Part shown: in pieces, positions 1 to 6,138 of the stretch
How the letters are laid out: every line of letters starts with the position of its first letter
Position numbering within the stretch: position 1 is the first letter of the stretch
Source of the DNA: Acidobacteriota bacterium
GTDB taxonomy: Bacteria > Actinomycetota > Acidimicrobiia > Acidimicrobiales > SHLQ01
Reading direction: 5' to 3'
Assembly (NCBI GenBank): GCA_022562835.1
Contig: JADFOM010000126.1
Coordinates: forward strand, 1 to 7,232
DNA: 7,232 bases
Translations under genes and position numbers: made by a program
Notes under the pieces: model-generated
The model's database searches: none
What the model saw: only the letters and a program-made list of their open reading frames with translations
What the model was told of the DNA's origin: nothing

Positions 1-2291
1 TCGACGACATCACCCTGCCCAGGATGCTGCACATGGAGATCCTCCGTAGCCCCCTCGCCCACGCCCGCATCAAGTCGATCGACGTGAGCGGCGCGTGGGC
101 AATCCCCGGGGTTCGGCTGGTGATGACCGGCGAAACTATGGCCGCCCGCAATCTGGCTTGGATGCCGACGTTGTCCTATGACACACAGGCGGTTCTGGCG
201 ACCGACAAGGTGCGATTCCAGGGCCAGGAAGTGGTCTGCGTCATTGCCGACGATCCGTACATCGCCAAGGACGGATGCGAGGCGATCATCGTCGACTACG
301 AGCCGCTGCCGGCGATTGTCAACCCCGAGCAGGCGATGGCGCCTGGAGCACCGCTCATCCGCGACGACAAGGAAAACCAGCACGACAACGTCATCTACGA
401 CTGGGACGTCGGCGACAAGGAGGGCACCGACCGGGCGTTCGCCGAGGCAGACCTGGTGTCGGAGATGGACCTCCACTATCCAAGGTCGCACCCGTCGCCG
501 ATCGAGACCTGTGGGTCCATCGCCGACTTCGACCGGTCGACATCGAAGCTCACGGTCTACATGACCACACAGGCACCGCACATCATTCGTGCAGCGCTGG
601 CCCTCGTAGCGGAACTCCCCGAACACATGATCCGGGTCGTGTCTCCCGATCTCGGTGGCGGGTTCGGCAACAAGGTCCCCGTGTACCCCGGATACGTGGC
701 GTCGATTCTCGCTTCCATCCTCCTCGAGCGCCCGGTGAAGTGGATCGAAGACAAGAGCAGCAACCTGATCTCCACCGGTTTTGCCCGAGACGTCTACCTG
801 CGGGGCCAGCTGGCGTTGAGAAAGGACGGCAGGATTCTCGGCGTGCGCATGCACACCGACTCCGATCACGGAGCGTTCTTCTCCGACGCGCAGCCCAGCA
901 AGTTCAAGATCGGCCTGATGCACTCGGCCTTCGCGTGTTACGACGTTCCCAGCGCGCATCTCACAGCCCGCGGTGTCTACACCAACAAGGCACCCGGCGG
1001 AGTCGCCTATCGATGTTCATTCCGCGTTACCGAGGCCATGTTCTTTCAAGAGCGCATGGTTCAGGCCGCCGCGGACGATCTGGGCATGGACCAAGCGGAG
1101 TTCCGCCGAATCAACCTTGTCCGCGACGATGACTTCCCGCACCGGACACCGTTCGGGTTTCTCACCGACTCCGGTCAATACAGCAAATGCCTCGACATCG
1201 GGCTCGAGGCCGTCGGCTATGAGGATTTCCTGAAGCAGAAGGAAGAGGCGAAGAAGAACGGACGACTTCTCGGGATCGGCATCTCGACGATGACCGAACC
1301 GTTGGGAGCCGGCAACAGTCGCGAGTACGACATTCTCGGCATAAAGATGTTCGACTCCGCAGAGTTGCGTGTGCACATGACTGGCAAGGCGCTTCTGAGA
1401 ACTGGAGCCAAGAGCCAGGGACAGGGCCACGAGACAACCTGGGCGCAGATCGTCGCCCACGAGTTGGGGATCCCGGCGGAGGACATCCTCGTGGAGGAAG
1501 GCGATACCGACACTGCCCCGTTTGGAATGGGTACGTACGCCTCTCGTAGCACCCCGGTCGCCGGAGCAGCGGTCTCCATGGTGGCTCGCAAGATCCGCAC
1601 CAAGGCGAGAAAGATTGCCGCCCACCTTCTCGAGGTCTCAGAAGAAGATATCGAGTGGGAACTGGGCCGGTTCTTCGTGCGCAGTGCACCCGATCTCGGA
1701 GTCACGATCCAGGAATGTGCAAACGCGGCTTACACCAACATGCCCGACGGGATGGAGCCGGGTCTCGAGAACACCGCGTATTACGACCCCCCGAACCTCA
1801 CCTGGCCATTCGCGTGCTACATCGCCACGGTGGAGATCGACCCGCTGACCGGCGTGTGGGACGTGCTCCACATGGTCGCAGTCGACGACTGTGGTGTGCG
1901 CATCAACCCGATGATCGTCGAAGGACAGATCATGGGCGGGCTCACCGAGGCCTACGCCATGGCCAACATGCAGTTCATCACGTTCGACGCCGAGGGCAAC
2001 TGCATCGGCTCGAACTACATGGACTATCTCCTTCCCACCGCTTGGGAGACCCCTGGATTCGAGCTGCACGAGGTCGTGACCCCGTGCCCGCACCATCCGA
2101 TCGGCGCCAAGGGCGTCGGCGAGTGTGCGACCGTCGGTGGCCCAGCGGCGTTCGTCAACGCTGTGATGGACGCGCTGAAAGACACCGGCGTTCGCAACAT
2201 TGACATGCCGTTGTTGCCCGACAGGGTCTACGAGGCGTTGACCGAAGGTCACGACGTGTCCGGAGCGCCACCTATGAGGACCGATTCATGA
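1..2291 (+). CDS. coxL: Aerobic carbon monoxide dehydrogenase (form I), large Mo-Cu subunit, 5'-partial
   Basis: This is the catalytic subunit of Mo-Cu CO dehydrogenase, which oxidises CO + H2O to CO2 with two electrons passing to the FeS (CoxS) and FAD (CoxM) subunits. The reading frame is open to the left edge. The codons before the ATG at 24 read DDITLPR and continue into LHMEILRSPLAHAR, the conserved N-terminal block of the family, so that ATG is internal and roughly 40 residues lie outside the window. Numbering from the ATG at 24: GGGFGNK at 211-217; AYRCSFR at 328-334, whose Cys331 corresponds to the cysteine that ligates the active-site copper and which defines form I; QGQGHE at 465-470, in the molybdopterin-cytosine-dinucleotide binding region; and GAKGVGE ending at Glu700, the catalytic glutamate. 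The visible 762 residues fit a family length of about 800. The stop overlaps the next gene by ATGA. coxM and coxS are presumably upstream. The identification is very secure. Confidence 0.97.
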   Translation, partial: DDITLPRMLHMEILRSPLAHARIKSIDVSGAWAIPGVRLVMTGETMAARNLAWMPTLSYDTQAVLATDKVRFQGQEVVCVIADDPYIAKDGCEAIIVDYEPLPAIVNPEQAMAPGAPLIRDDKENQHDNVIYDWDVGDKEGTDRAFAEADLVSEMDLHYPRSHPSPIETCGSIADFDRSTSKLTVYMTTQAPHIIRAALALVAELPEHMIRVVSPDLGGGFGNKVPVYPGYVASILASILLERPVKWIEDKSSNLISTGFARDVYLRGQLALRKDGRILGVRMHTDSDHGAFFSDAQPSKFKIGLMHSAFACYDVPSAHLTARGVYTNKAPGGVAYRCSFRVTEAMFFQERMVQAAADDLGMDQAEFRRINLVRDDDFPHRTPFGFLTDSGQYSKCLDIGLEAVGYEDFLKQKEEAKKNGRLLGIGISTMTEPLGAGNSREYDILGIKMFDSAELRVHMTGKALLRTGAKSQGQGHETTWAQIVAHELGIPAEDILVEEGDTDTAPFGMGTYASRSTPVAGAAVSMVARKIRTKARKIAAHLLEVSEEDIEWELGRFFVRSAPDLGVTIQECANAAYTNMPDGMEPGLENTAYYDPPNLTWPFACYIATVEIDPLTGVWDVLHMVAVDDCGVRINPMIVEGQIMGGLTEAYAMANMQFITFDAEGNCIGSNYMDYLLPTAWETPGFELHEVVTPCPHHPIGAKGVGECATVGGPAAFVNAVMDALKDTGVRNIDMPLLPDRVYEALTEGHDVSGAPPMRTDS

Positions 2292-3235
2292 GCGACAGCC
2301 TCGCCCTGGATGGTTGGGGAGTGCTCCAACATGCGGTCGAGCTGGAGCAACGCGGCGAAGAGTTCGTGCTAGCCACGGTCGTTTGGCGTGAAGGGCCCTC
2401 GTCGGGTCAACAAGGGTCTCGCGCCATTGTCACCCGCGACGGCGAGGTCATTGGATGGATAGGCGGGGCATGCGCCGAGCCGGTGCTCATCCGAGAAGCC
2501 CATCAGGCACTCGACGAGGGGCAATCGCGCCTTTTAGCCCTCGGGACGTCGGACCAGTTCGGCGAAGTGCCTCAGGGTGTGACAGCAATAGCCATCTCTT
2601 GTCAAAGTGAGGGTGCCTTGCAGATCTTCATCGAACCCGTCATCCCAGCTGTGCGCCTCCTGGTGGTCGGTAGATCGCCCATGGCTCACACACTCTGTCG
2701 GCTCGCACAGGCGCTCGATTGGAACGCTGAATTGGTCGATGGCCTCGACATCTCTGCCGAGACGTTTGAGCACAATCCGATCGTCATCGTGGCCACCCAA
2801 GGTCACGGCGATGAGGAAGTGCTTGAACATGCGCTGCGCGCCGCACCCACCTACATCGGAGTCGTCGGGTCGGTCCGCCGAGGCGAGGCTCTGCGTGGTT
2901 ATCTCGCCGGCCATGGGTTCGCCGCCGATGCCCTCGAATCCATACGAGTGCCGGTCGGACTGGATCTCGGAGCAACGTCTCACCGCGAGGTTGCAGTTGC
3001 GGTCCTTGCCGAACTCGTCCAGCTTCGCGCCGCGGGCAAACTCCGCGGAACCCACACGGCTCAGAAGGCGCCGACCGCTGAGGCGATCGATCCGATCTGT
3101 GGCATGACCGTTACTGCCGACAGCAAGAGTCACCCGCTCGTCGTCGGAGACGACACCTACTACTTCTGCGCTGTTGGGTGTCGCGTTCAGTTCGAACGAC
3201 AAGTCGGGTCCCGCTTGACAGGTGATGCGACATGA
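2288..3235 (+). CDS. XdhC/CoxI/CoxF-family molybdoenzyme maturation protein with C-terminal YHS domain
   Basis: This cytosolic accessory protein (315 aa) belongs to the XdhC family, whose members bind molybdenum cofactor and help load or sulfurate it in xanthine and CO dehydrogenases. The N-terminal XdhC part (about residues 10-100) has GGACAEP at 59-65, with Cys62 at the family's conserved cysteine position. A Rossmann-type domain begins near LLVVGRSPMA (124-133) and includes VATQGH (168-173) and GLDLGATSHREVAVAVLAEL (about 223-242), which are typical XdhC_C blocks. Residues 267-308 form a YHS-like domain: DPICGM (Cys271) and YYFCAVGC (Cys294, Cys298). The start is supported by GAGGA at 2276-2280, 7 nt upstream, and by the ATGA overlap with coxL. 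The glycine-rich loop is not a standard GxGxxG. Its position before coxG matches coxF in other cox loci, but coxF and coxI are related, so no symbol is assigned. Family is secure; copper handling is inference. Confidence 0.9.
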   Translation: MSDSLALDGWGVLQHAVELEQRGEEFVLATVVWREGPSSGQQGSRAIVTRDGEVIGWIGGACAEPVLIREAHQALDEGQSRLLALGTSDQFGEVPQGVTAIAISCQSEGALQIFIEPVIPAVRLLVVGRSPMAHTLCRLAQALDWNAELVDGLDISAETFEHNPIVIVATQGHGDEEVLEHALRAAPTYIGVVGSVRRGEALRGYLAGHGFAADALESIRVPVGLDLGATSHREVAVAVLAELVQLRAAGKLRGTHTAQKAPTAEAIDPICGMTVTADSKSHPLVVGDDTYYFCAVGCRVQFERQVGSRLTGDAT

Positions 3236-3816
3236 TGATCAAGAGCGATTTTGAGGTTGCCGAGTCGCTCGACACGGTATGGGATTTCTTCGCCGACATT
3301 CCACAGGTTGCGGCATGCCTTCCGGGCGCGGAGTTGAGCGATCAGGTCGGCGACGATAAGTACGAAGGAAACGTGCTGATCAGTCTGGGTCCGGTCAAGC
3401 TCGAGTTCGACGGAGCCGCGGAGATTCTCGAACGTCGCGAGGCCGACAGAACGATCGTGGTCGATGCCGCCGGCTCCGACAAGAAGGGTCGTGGGCAAGC
3501 GGCGTTGCAGCTCAAAGCAGCGCTCACTCCCGCTCCGGCCGGGACCAACGTCTCGGTGGCTCTCGATCTGCAACTCTCGGGAGCAGTAGCTCAGTACGGA
3601 CGCGGCTTGATCGCCGACGTCACAGCGGTATTGCTGGACGACTTTGCCCTCAACATGCAGAACCGGTTGGAGGCGGTCGCGCAGGGACTCGATCCCGACC
3701 AGGTCGCTTCGGTCAAGCCGGCAAGTGGCATGGCTATCGGGCTACGCGCTGTTCGAATGGCGCTGGCCCGGGTCTTCCGGCGCTTCTTCTTACCCTACCG
3801 ACCCCCAGCTAGCTGA
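3232..3816 (+). CDS. coxG: CO dehydrogenase accessory protein CoxG (SRPBCC fold)
   Basis: CoxG is a START/SRPBCC-fold protein encoded in cox operons. In Oligotropha it is linked to anchoring CODH at the cytoplasmic membrane, and mycobacterial CoxG is reported to carry menaquinone for electron transfer from CODH. The 194-residue product shows the family pattern: SDFEVAESLDTVWDFFADI near the N-terminus, VAACLPGAEL (about 24-33), YEGNVLISLGPVKLEFDGAAEI, KKGRGQA, and LDLQLSGAVAQYGRGLIADV in the C-terminal half of the fold. Residues 166-190 form a basic, amphipathic segment with a FRRFFLPYR end that could sit on the membrane. Two ATG codons (3232 and 3235) both suit AGGTGA at 3220-3225 and both overlap the upstream stop, so the exact start is ambiguous by one residue. 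The gene is translationally coupled to the XdhC gene and heads the membrane cassette that follows. Confidence 0.92.
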   Translation: MMIKSDFEVAESLDTVWDFFADIPQVAACLPGAELSDQVGDDKYEGNVLISLGPVKLEFDGAAEILERREADRTIVVDAAGSDKKGRGQAALQLKAALTPAPAGTNVSVALDLQLSGAVAQYGRGLIADVTAVLLDDFALNMQNRLEAVAQGLDPDQVASVKPASGMAIGLRAVRMALARVFRRFFLPYRPPAS

Positions 3817-3818
3817 CC

Positions 3819-3824
3819 AGGAGG
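3819..3824 (+). promoter_or_regulatory. Strong Shine-Dalgarno for the first membrane-cassette gene
   Basis: AGGAGG lies 6 nt before the ATG at 3831, just after the coxG stop. The surrounding GGAGGCCT octamer recurs at 4083-4090 before the next small gene. It supports the short ORF at 3831 being translated. Confidence 0.85.
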
Positions 3825-3830
3825 CCTGAT

Positions 3831-4079
3831 ATGTGGATGTTCGGCAATGTGATCCTTCTCTTGGTGGTTGTACCGGTGCTCGTCGCGCTCCTCAACCGCG
3901 TTCTTGCTGCGCTCGAACGGGTTCGCGCCGCGGCCGACGATGTGCTCGCTGGGGCCGAAGCGCTGACTGGGGAACTCGAGACGACACCCCAGTTGTTGGC
4001 CACGACGGACGAGACCATCGCCGCGGTAGCCGATGGAGCCCTCAGGTATGCAGGTTCAGTCGAAAAGCTGTTGGACTAA
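3831..4079 (+). CDS. Small single-pass membrane protein, cassette gene 1 (82 aa), unknown function
   Basis: I do not recognise a named family. The protein opens with one hydrophobic helix at about residues 4-21 (FGNVILLLVVVPVLVALL), followed at once by basic residues (NRV, ERVR) and then a soluble alanine- and glutamate-rich tail that is probably helical (AADDVLAGAEALTGELETT onward) and ends in EKLLD. The positive-inside rule suggests N-terminus out and tail in the cytoplasm. It sits 14 bp after coxG behind an AGGAGG site and 15 bp before the next gene, so it should be co-transcribed with the CODH genes. The hydrophobic segment is not cleavable in an obvious way and looks like an anchor. The ORF is believable because of its ribosome site, operon spacing and similarity of architecture to the next four products. 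A role as a CODH membrane partner is inference from position. Confidence 0.78.
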   Translation: MWMFGNVILLLVVVPVLVALLNRVLAALERVRAAADDVLAGAEALTGELETTPQLLATTDETIAAVADGALRYAGSVEKLLD

Positions 4080-4081
4080 GT

Positions 4082-4087
4082 GGGAGG
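4082..4087 (+). promoter_or_regulatory. Strong Shine-Dalgarno for membrane-cassette gene 2
   Basis: GGGAGG lies 7 nt before the ATG at 4095. The octamer GGAGGCCT at 4083-4090 matches the one preceding cassette gene 1. Confidence 0.85.
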
Positions 4088-4094
4088 CCTCTGA

Positions 4095-4322
4095 ATGGAA
4101 ACTGTTGCGTGGATCACCGTGGCACTTGCAGGGCTGATAATCGCCGCTACTGCTTTGGGCCTTCTCCGGGTGATTCTTCATCTTGTGGCGATCAAGCGGA
4201 CGCTTGGGACTCTCCTGGTTGGTGTCGACGTGGTCGCTGAGAAGACGAGCACTGTGCCAGCCGCTGTCGAATCCGTGAACGAGAGCTTGCGCCCGGTCCG
4301 CGAGTTCTGCGACACGATCTGA
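4095..4322 (+). CDS. Small single-pass membrane protein, cassette gene 2 (75 aa), unknown function
   Basis: No named family is recognised. One membrane helix covers about residues 5-24 (AWITVALAGLIIAATALGLL) and may extend to about 33. Basic residues (R25, then IKR) follow, and the acidic residue E2 precedes it, which favours N-out, C-in. The tail (GTLLVGVDVVAEKTSTVPAA, then VESVNESLRPVREF) has a hydrophobic/polar spacing consistent with an amphipathic helix, and one cysteine lies near the C-terminus (REFCDTI). The pattern of helix, basic turn and helical tail with an ES-N-S-L stretch resembles cassette gene 5 (ESGLERINS), suggesting distant paralogy that is not proven here. Gaps are 15 bp upstream and 16 bp downstream, each with a good ribosome site, so this is part of the cox operon. 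Confidence 0.76.
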   Translation: METVAWITVALAGLIIAATALGLLRVILHLVAIKRTLGTLLVGVDVVAEKTSTVPAAVESVNESLRPVREFCDTI

Positions 4323-4324
4323 TG

Positions 4325-4329
4325 AGGAG
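4325..4329 (+). promoter_or_regulatory. Shine-Dalgarno for membrane-cassette gene 3
   Basis: AGGAG within GATGAGGAGA directly follows the previous stop and lies 9 nt before the ATG at 4339. The spacer is AT-rich (AATATAGAC), unlike the surrounding DNA, which would keep the initiation site unstructured. Confidence 0.8.
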
Positions 4330-4338
4330 AATATAGAC

Positions 4339-4602
4339 ATGACAGCACACGTTTTCGCATCCACAGCCGGATGGACCATCGGCTGGGCGGTCGGACTTGC
4401 GGTAGTCCTCGTAGTGGTGGCGCTTGTGGTGCCGATCCTATTGTTGGCCAGCCAGATCGGCGGACAGGCGTCGGATGTCAATACTTCTCTTGAGGAGTCG
4501 GTGGAGAACACAGCAGGGCTGAGCAATCTAAACGCCACGAACGAGGCGGCTGAGGCCATAGTCGCCGGGCTGGCTCGTGCTCGTGCGAGGCTGGGAGGCT
4601 GA
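4339..4602 (+). CDS. Small single-pass membrane protein, cassette gene 3 (87 aa), unknown function
   Basis: No named family is recognised. A long hydrophobic helix spans about residues 14-37 (IGWAVGLAVVLVVVALVVPI, then LLLA), preceded by a short uncharged N-terminus containing H4. The tail (SQIGGQASDVNTSLEESVEN onward) is acidic in its middle and ends with the basic ARARARLGG. Unlike its neighbours it lacks basic residues immediately after the helix, so its topology is less certain. The stop lies only 2 bp before the next start, and that gene's ribosome site is inside this coding sequence, which implies translational coupling. The strong AGGAG site and operon spacing support a real gene. Function can only be guessed from its place in a CODH operon. 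Confidence 0.76.
   Translation: MTAHVFASTAGWTIGWAVGLAVVLVVVALVVPILLLASQIGGQASDVNTSLEESVENTAGLSNLNATNEAAEAIVAGLARARARLGG
4593..4598 (+). promoter_or_regulatory. Shine-Dalgarno for membrane-cassette gene 4, inside gene 3
   Basis: GGGAGG lies in the last codons of cassette gene 3 and 6 nt before the ATG at 4605. It fixes that ATG as the start and points to translational coupling. Confidence 0.8.
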
Positions 4603-4604
4603 CA

Positions 4605-4895
4605 ATGTATGTACTCGGTTTGACCTCTACTCAAGAGAGCCTTTGGTGGGTCACTCTTGGGCTCGCGCTGATAGTGCTGCTCGCGGTGGCTGCGCTTCTG
4701 ACGCTTCTCGTGACACTCGTGAGCACTATCGAAAAGCGCGTCGACTTCATCCGGGCGACGCTGGATGAAGCGGAATCGAACACATCCGATACGGCGCTGA
4801 TCGCTGAGACCGCCGATCTGGTGAATGCGCTGCTGTCGGAGGGTCTGGAGCATCACCTGTTCCTCGGCCGGGTTCTGGACAAGGTGCGATCATGA
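4605..4895 (+). CDS. Small single-pass membrane protein, cassette gene 4 (96 aa), unknown function
   Basis: No named family is recognised. After a short polar N-terminus (MYVLGLTSTQESL) a strongly hydrophobic helix covers about residues 14-40 (WWVTLGLALIVLLAVAALLT, then LLVTLV), followed by STIEKRVDFIR. Charge balance favours N-out with the tail in the cytoplasm. The tail (TLDEAESNTSDTALIAETAD onward) is acidic, is likely to form amphipathic helix, and ends LEHHLFLGRVLDKVRS. The two adjacent histidines are noted, but there is no evidence that they bind anything. The stop overlaps the next gene's ATG (ATGA at 4892-4895). Coupling on both sides strongly suggests this protein is made in a fixed ratio with its neighbours, as for subunits of one complex; that complex is inferred. 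Confidence 0.77.
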   Translation: MYVLGLTSTQESLWWVTLGLALIVLLAVAALLTLLVTLVSTIEKRVDFIRATLDEAESNTSDTALIAETADLVNALLSEGLEHHLFLGRVLDKVRS

Positions 4896-5257
4896 CGCTG
4901 TTGGTTGTGTTGACGGTCGTTGCCATCGCTGCGCTCATCGCCGAGCTTGCCATTTACCTGTACATCGTCGGGTCGCAACTCGATCGTGTCGGCGCCAAAC
5001 TGGAAGGCTGCGGAGAGGTCGTTTGGGACATCAAACGCAACGCGGAACCAATCGAGTCCGGACTCGAGCGCATCAACAGCACCGGCAGGGTGGTCGCCGG
5101 CGCGTTGCCACTGCTTTATGGCATGGCTGAGGGCATTGTGGTCGGTGTCACCTACGAGCCCGCGCCAGATGCTGAACCTGTCCCTGTGCGTCCGGCAATG
5201 AAGCGACGGCGGACACGCTTGAACGAGGCCGTGGGATACACGCCTGAAGGAATGTGA
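4892..5257 (+). CDS. Small single-pass membrane protein, cassette gene 5 (121 aa), unknown function
   Basis: No named family is recognised. The membrane helix starts almost at the first residue (about 2-26: TLLVVLTVVAIAALIAELAI, then YLYIV) and is followed by GSQLDRVGAKLEGCGEVVWD, IKRNAEPIESGLERINSTGR and VVAGALPLLYGMAEGIVVGV. The last stretch (about 68-86) is moderately apolar and might touch the membrane, but it is weaker than a clear second helix. The C-terminus is rich in proline and then strongly basic (KRRRTR at about 104-109). One cysteine lies at about position 40. The N-terminal half has the same plan as cassette genes 1, 2 and 4, and the longer tail is unique. ATG 4892 overlaps the preceding stop, with AAGG at 4880-4883 as the probable ribosome site; 7 bp separate it from the last cassette gene. 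Confidence 0.78.
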   Translation: MTLLVVLTVVAIAALIAELAIYLYIVGSQLDRVGAKLEGCGEVVWDIKRNAEPIESGLERINSTGRVVAGALPLLYGMAEGIVVGVTYEPAPDAEPVPVRPAMKRRRTRLNEAVGYTPEGM

Positions 5258-5264
5258 GCCGCAC

Positions 5265-6131
5265 ATGTCGAAGTCGGTAACTCGAAATTCCAACTCCCTC
5301 GCCTGGATTGTGGTGGTGGTTGCAGGTCTGGTGGTGCTGGCCATTGTTGCGGGGCTGGATTTGCACCAGCGCCTTGACGCCGGTCAGCGGGTCCTTGATG
5401 GAGCGCGCCCAATTTTCACTGAAGAGCGCGTGGTTGGAGAACGAGTCGGCATAGGGATGATCAGCAGCGTGACCGACATGTTGGATCCGATCGTTGATGC
5501 CGAGGGTGGAGCGGCCGACGAGGTCGTTCCGTTGGTGCAGCTTGTCGCCGGGGCCACGGGCCTCTCCGATGCGGAGGTGCTGGCCGCTCTCGAAACCAAC
5601 TTCCCGCACACCTACCATCTACTCCTGGCTTTGCCTCTCGACGGAGTCAGCGCAGAGATTCCGGCATTGTTGGACTTTGTGGCGGCCAACTCCGAGCTGG
5701 CTGACGGCGGTGAGGTGCTCGACGCTATTGCTGCGACCACCCCCAACCTCGCTCAAGCGATCACCAACCTCATTGTCGTTACCGATGGCTTCCGTCTGAT
5801 CCCGGGCATCGAGCCACTGACGAGGTTCGACGGCTCGCCCGTCCTGTCGGTTCCCGACATAAGTGACTTCTTCGGCCAAGACGTTGTGCCGGCCGTACGA
5901 GACGTCACCGATGACTATCGAACGCTCGACACGACAGCACCACCGGTCGACGTGTTCCCGGCGCTCCTGTTAACTATCGGGATCCTTGTCAGCATCTACG
6001 CGGTGGCAATGTTGATCATTGTAAGTGCCGCCGTCCCGAGCCGAAAAAAGTCTGACGACGGTGGCGACGAGTCCTCAGGAGATGATGACGTCGCGGAGCC
6101 GGCAGAACTGGTCGGCGCTGGGTCTACCTGA
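5265..6131 (+). CDS. Two-helix membrane protein with large central domain, cassette gene 6 (288 aa), unknown function
   Basis: No named family is recognised. The basic N-terminus (KSVTR) precedes a membrane helix at about residues 12-31 (LAWIVVVVAGLVVLAIVAGL). About 200 soluble residues follow, and a second helix lies at about 231-256 (FPALLLTIGILVSIYAVAML, then IIVSAA). The short basic PSRKK then gives way to an acidic, disordered-looking tail (KSDDGGDESSGDDDVAEPAE). The positive-inside rule puts both ends in the cytoplasm and the central domain outside. That domain is mostly helical by composition, contains no cysteine, and includes repeated short helical units such as LSDAEVLAALETNFP and VLDAIAATTPNLAQAITNLI. 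This is the last gene on this strand, ending 4 bp from the convergent gene. The ribosome site is weak (AAGGA at 5247-5251, 13 nt away). An ancestor shared with the smaller cassette proteins is possible but unproven. Confidence 0.82.
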   Translation: MSKSVTRNSNSLAWIVVVVAGLVVLAIVAGLDLHQRLDAGQRVLDGARPIFTEERVVGERVGIGMISSVTDMLDPIVDAEGGAADEVVPLVQLVAGATGLSDAEVLAALETNFPHTYHLLLALPLDGVSAEIPALLDFVAANSELADGGEVLDAIAATTPNLAQAITNLIVVTDGFRLIPGIEPLTRFDGSPVLSVPDISDFFGQDVVPAVRDVTDDYRTLDTTAPPVDVFPALLLTIGILVSIYAVAMLIIVSAAVPSRKKSDDGGDESSGDDDVAEPAELVGAGST

Positions 6132-6138
6132 CCGCTCA
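6129..6138. other. Convergent operon junction with 4-bp gap
   Basis: The plus-strand operon stop (TGA, 6129-6131) and the minus-strand stop (TGA read from 6138 to 6136) are separated by only four bases. No T-rich stem-loop terminator is visible at the junction, so transcripts from the two strands probably run into each other's 3' ends or end by a factor-dependent route (inference). Confidence 0.8.

Noticed and set aside
24..26. ATG at 24 as the start of coxL
   Set aside because: The frame is open upstream and the preceding codons (DDITLPR) belong to the conserved CoxL N-terminal block, so the true start is outside the window.
1017..1625. Long minus-strand ORFs opposite coxL, such as a 202-residue one
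   Set aside because: Their low-complexity, arginine- and histidine-rich translations are typical of shadow frames in high-GC DNA, and the plus-strand CoxL is unambiguous.
4056..4856. A 266-residue minus-strand ORF opposite the small membrane genes, which could mean those genes are spurious
   Set aside because: Its translation has no recognisable domain and composition like a shadow, whereas the plus-strand genes each have ribosome sites, membrane helices and operon spacing.
5101..5150. A second membrane helix in cassette gene 5 (VVAGALPLLYGMAEGIVVGV)
   Set aside because: It is short and interrupted by several glycines, a proline and a glutamate; it is at most a surface-associated segment, so the protein is called single-pass.
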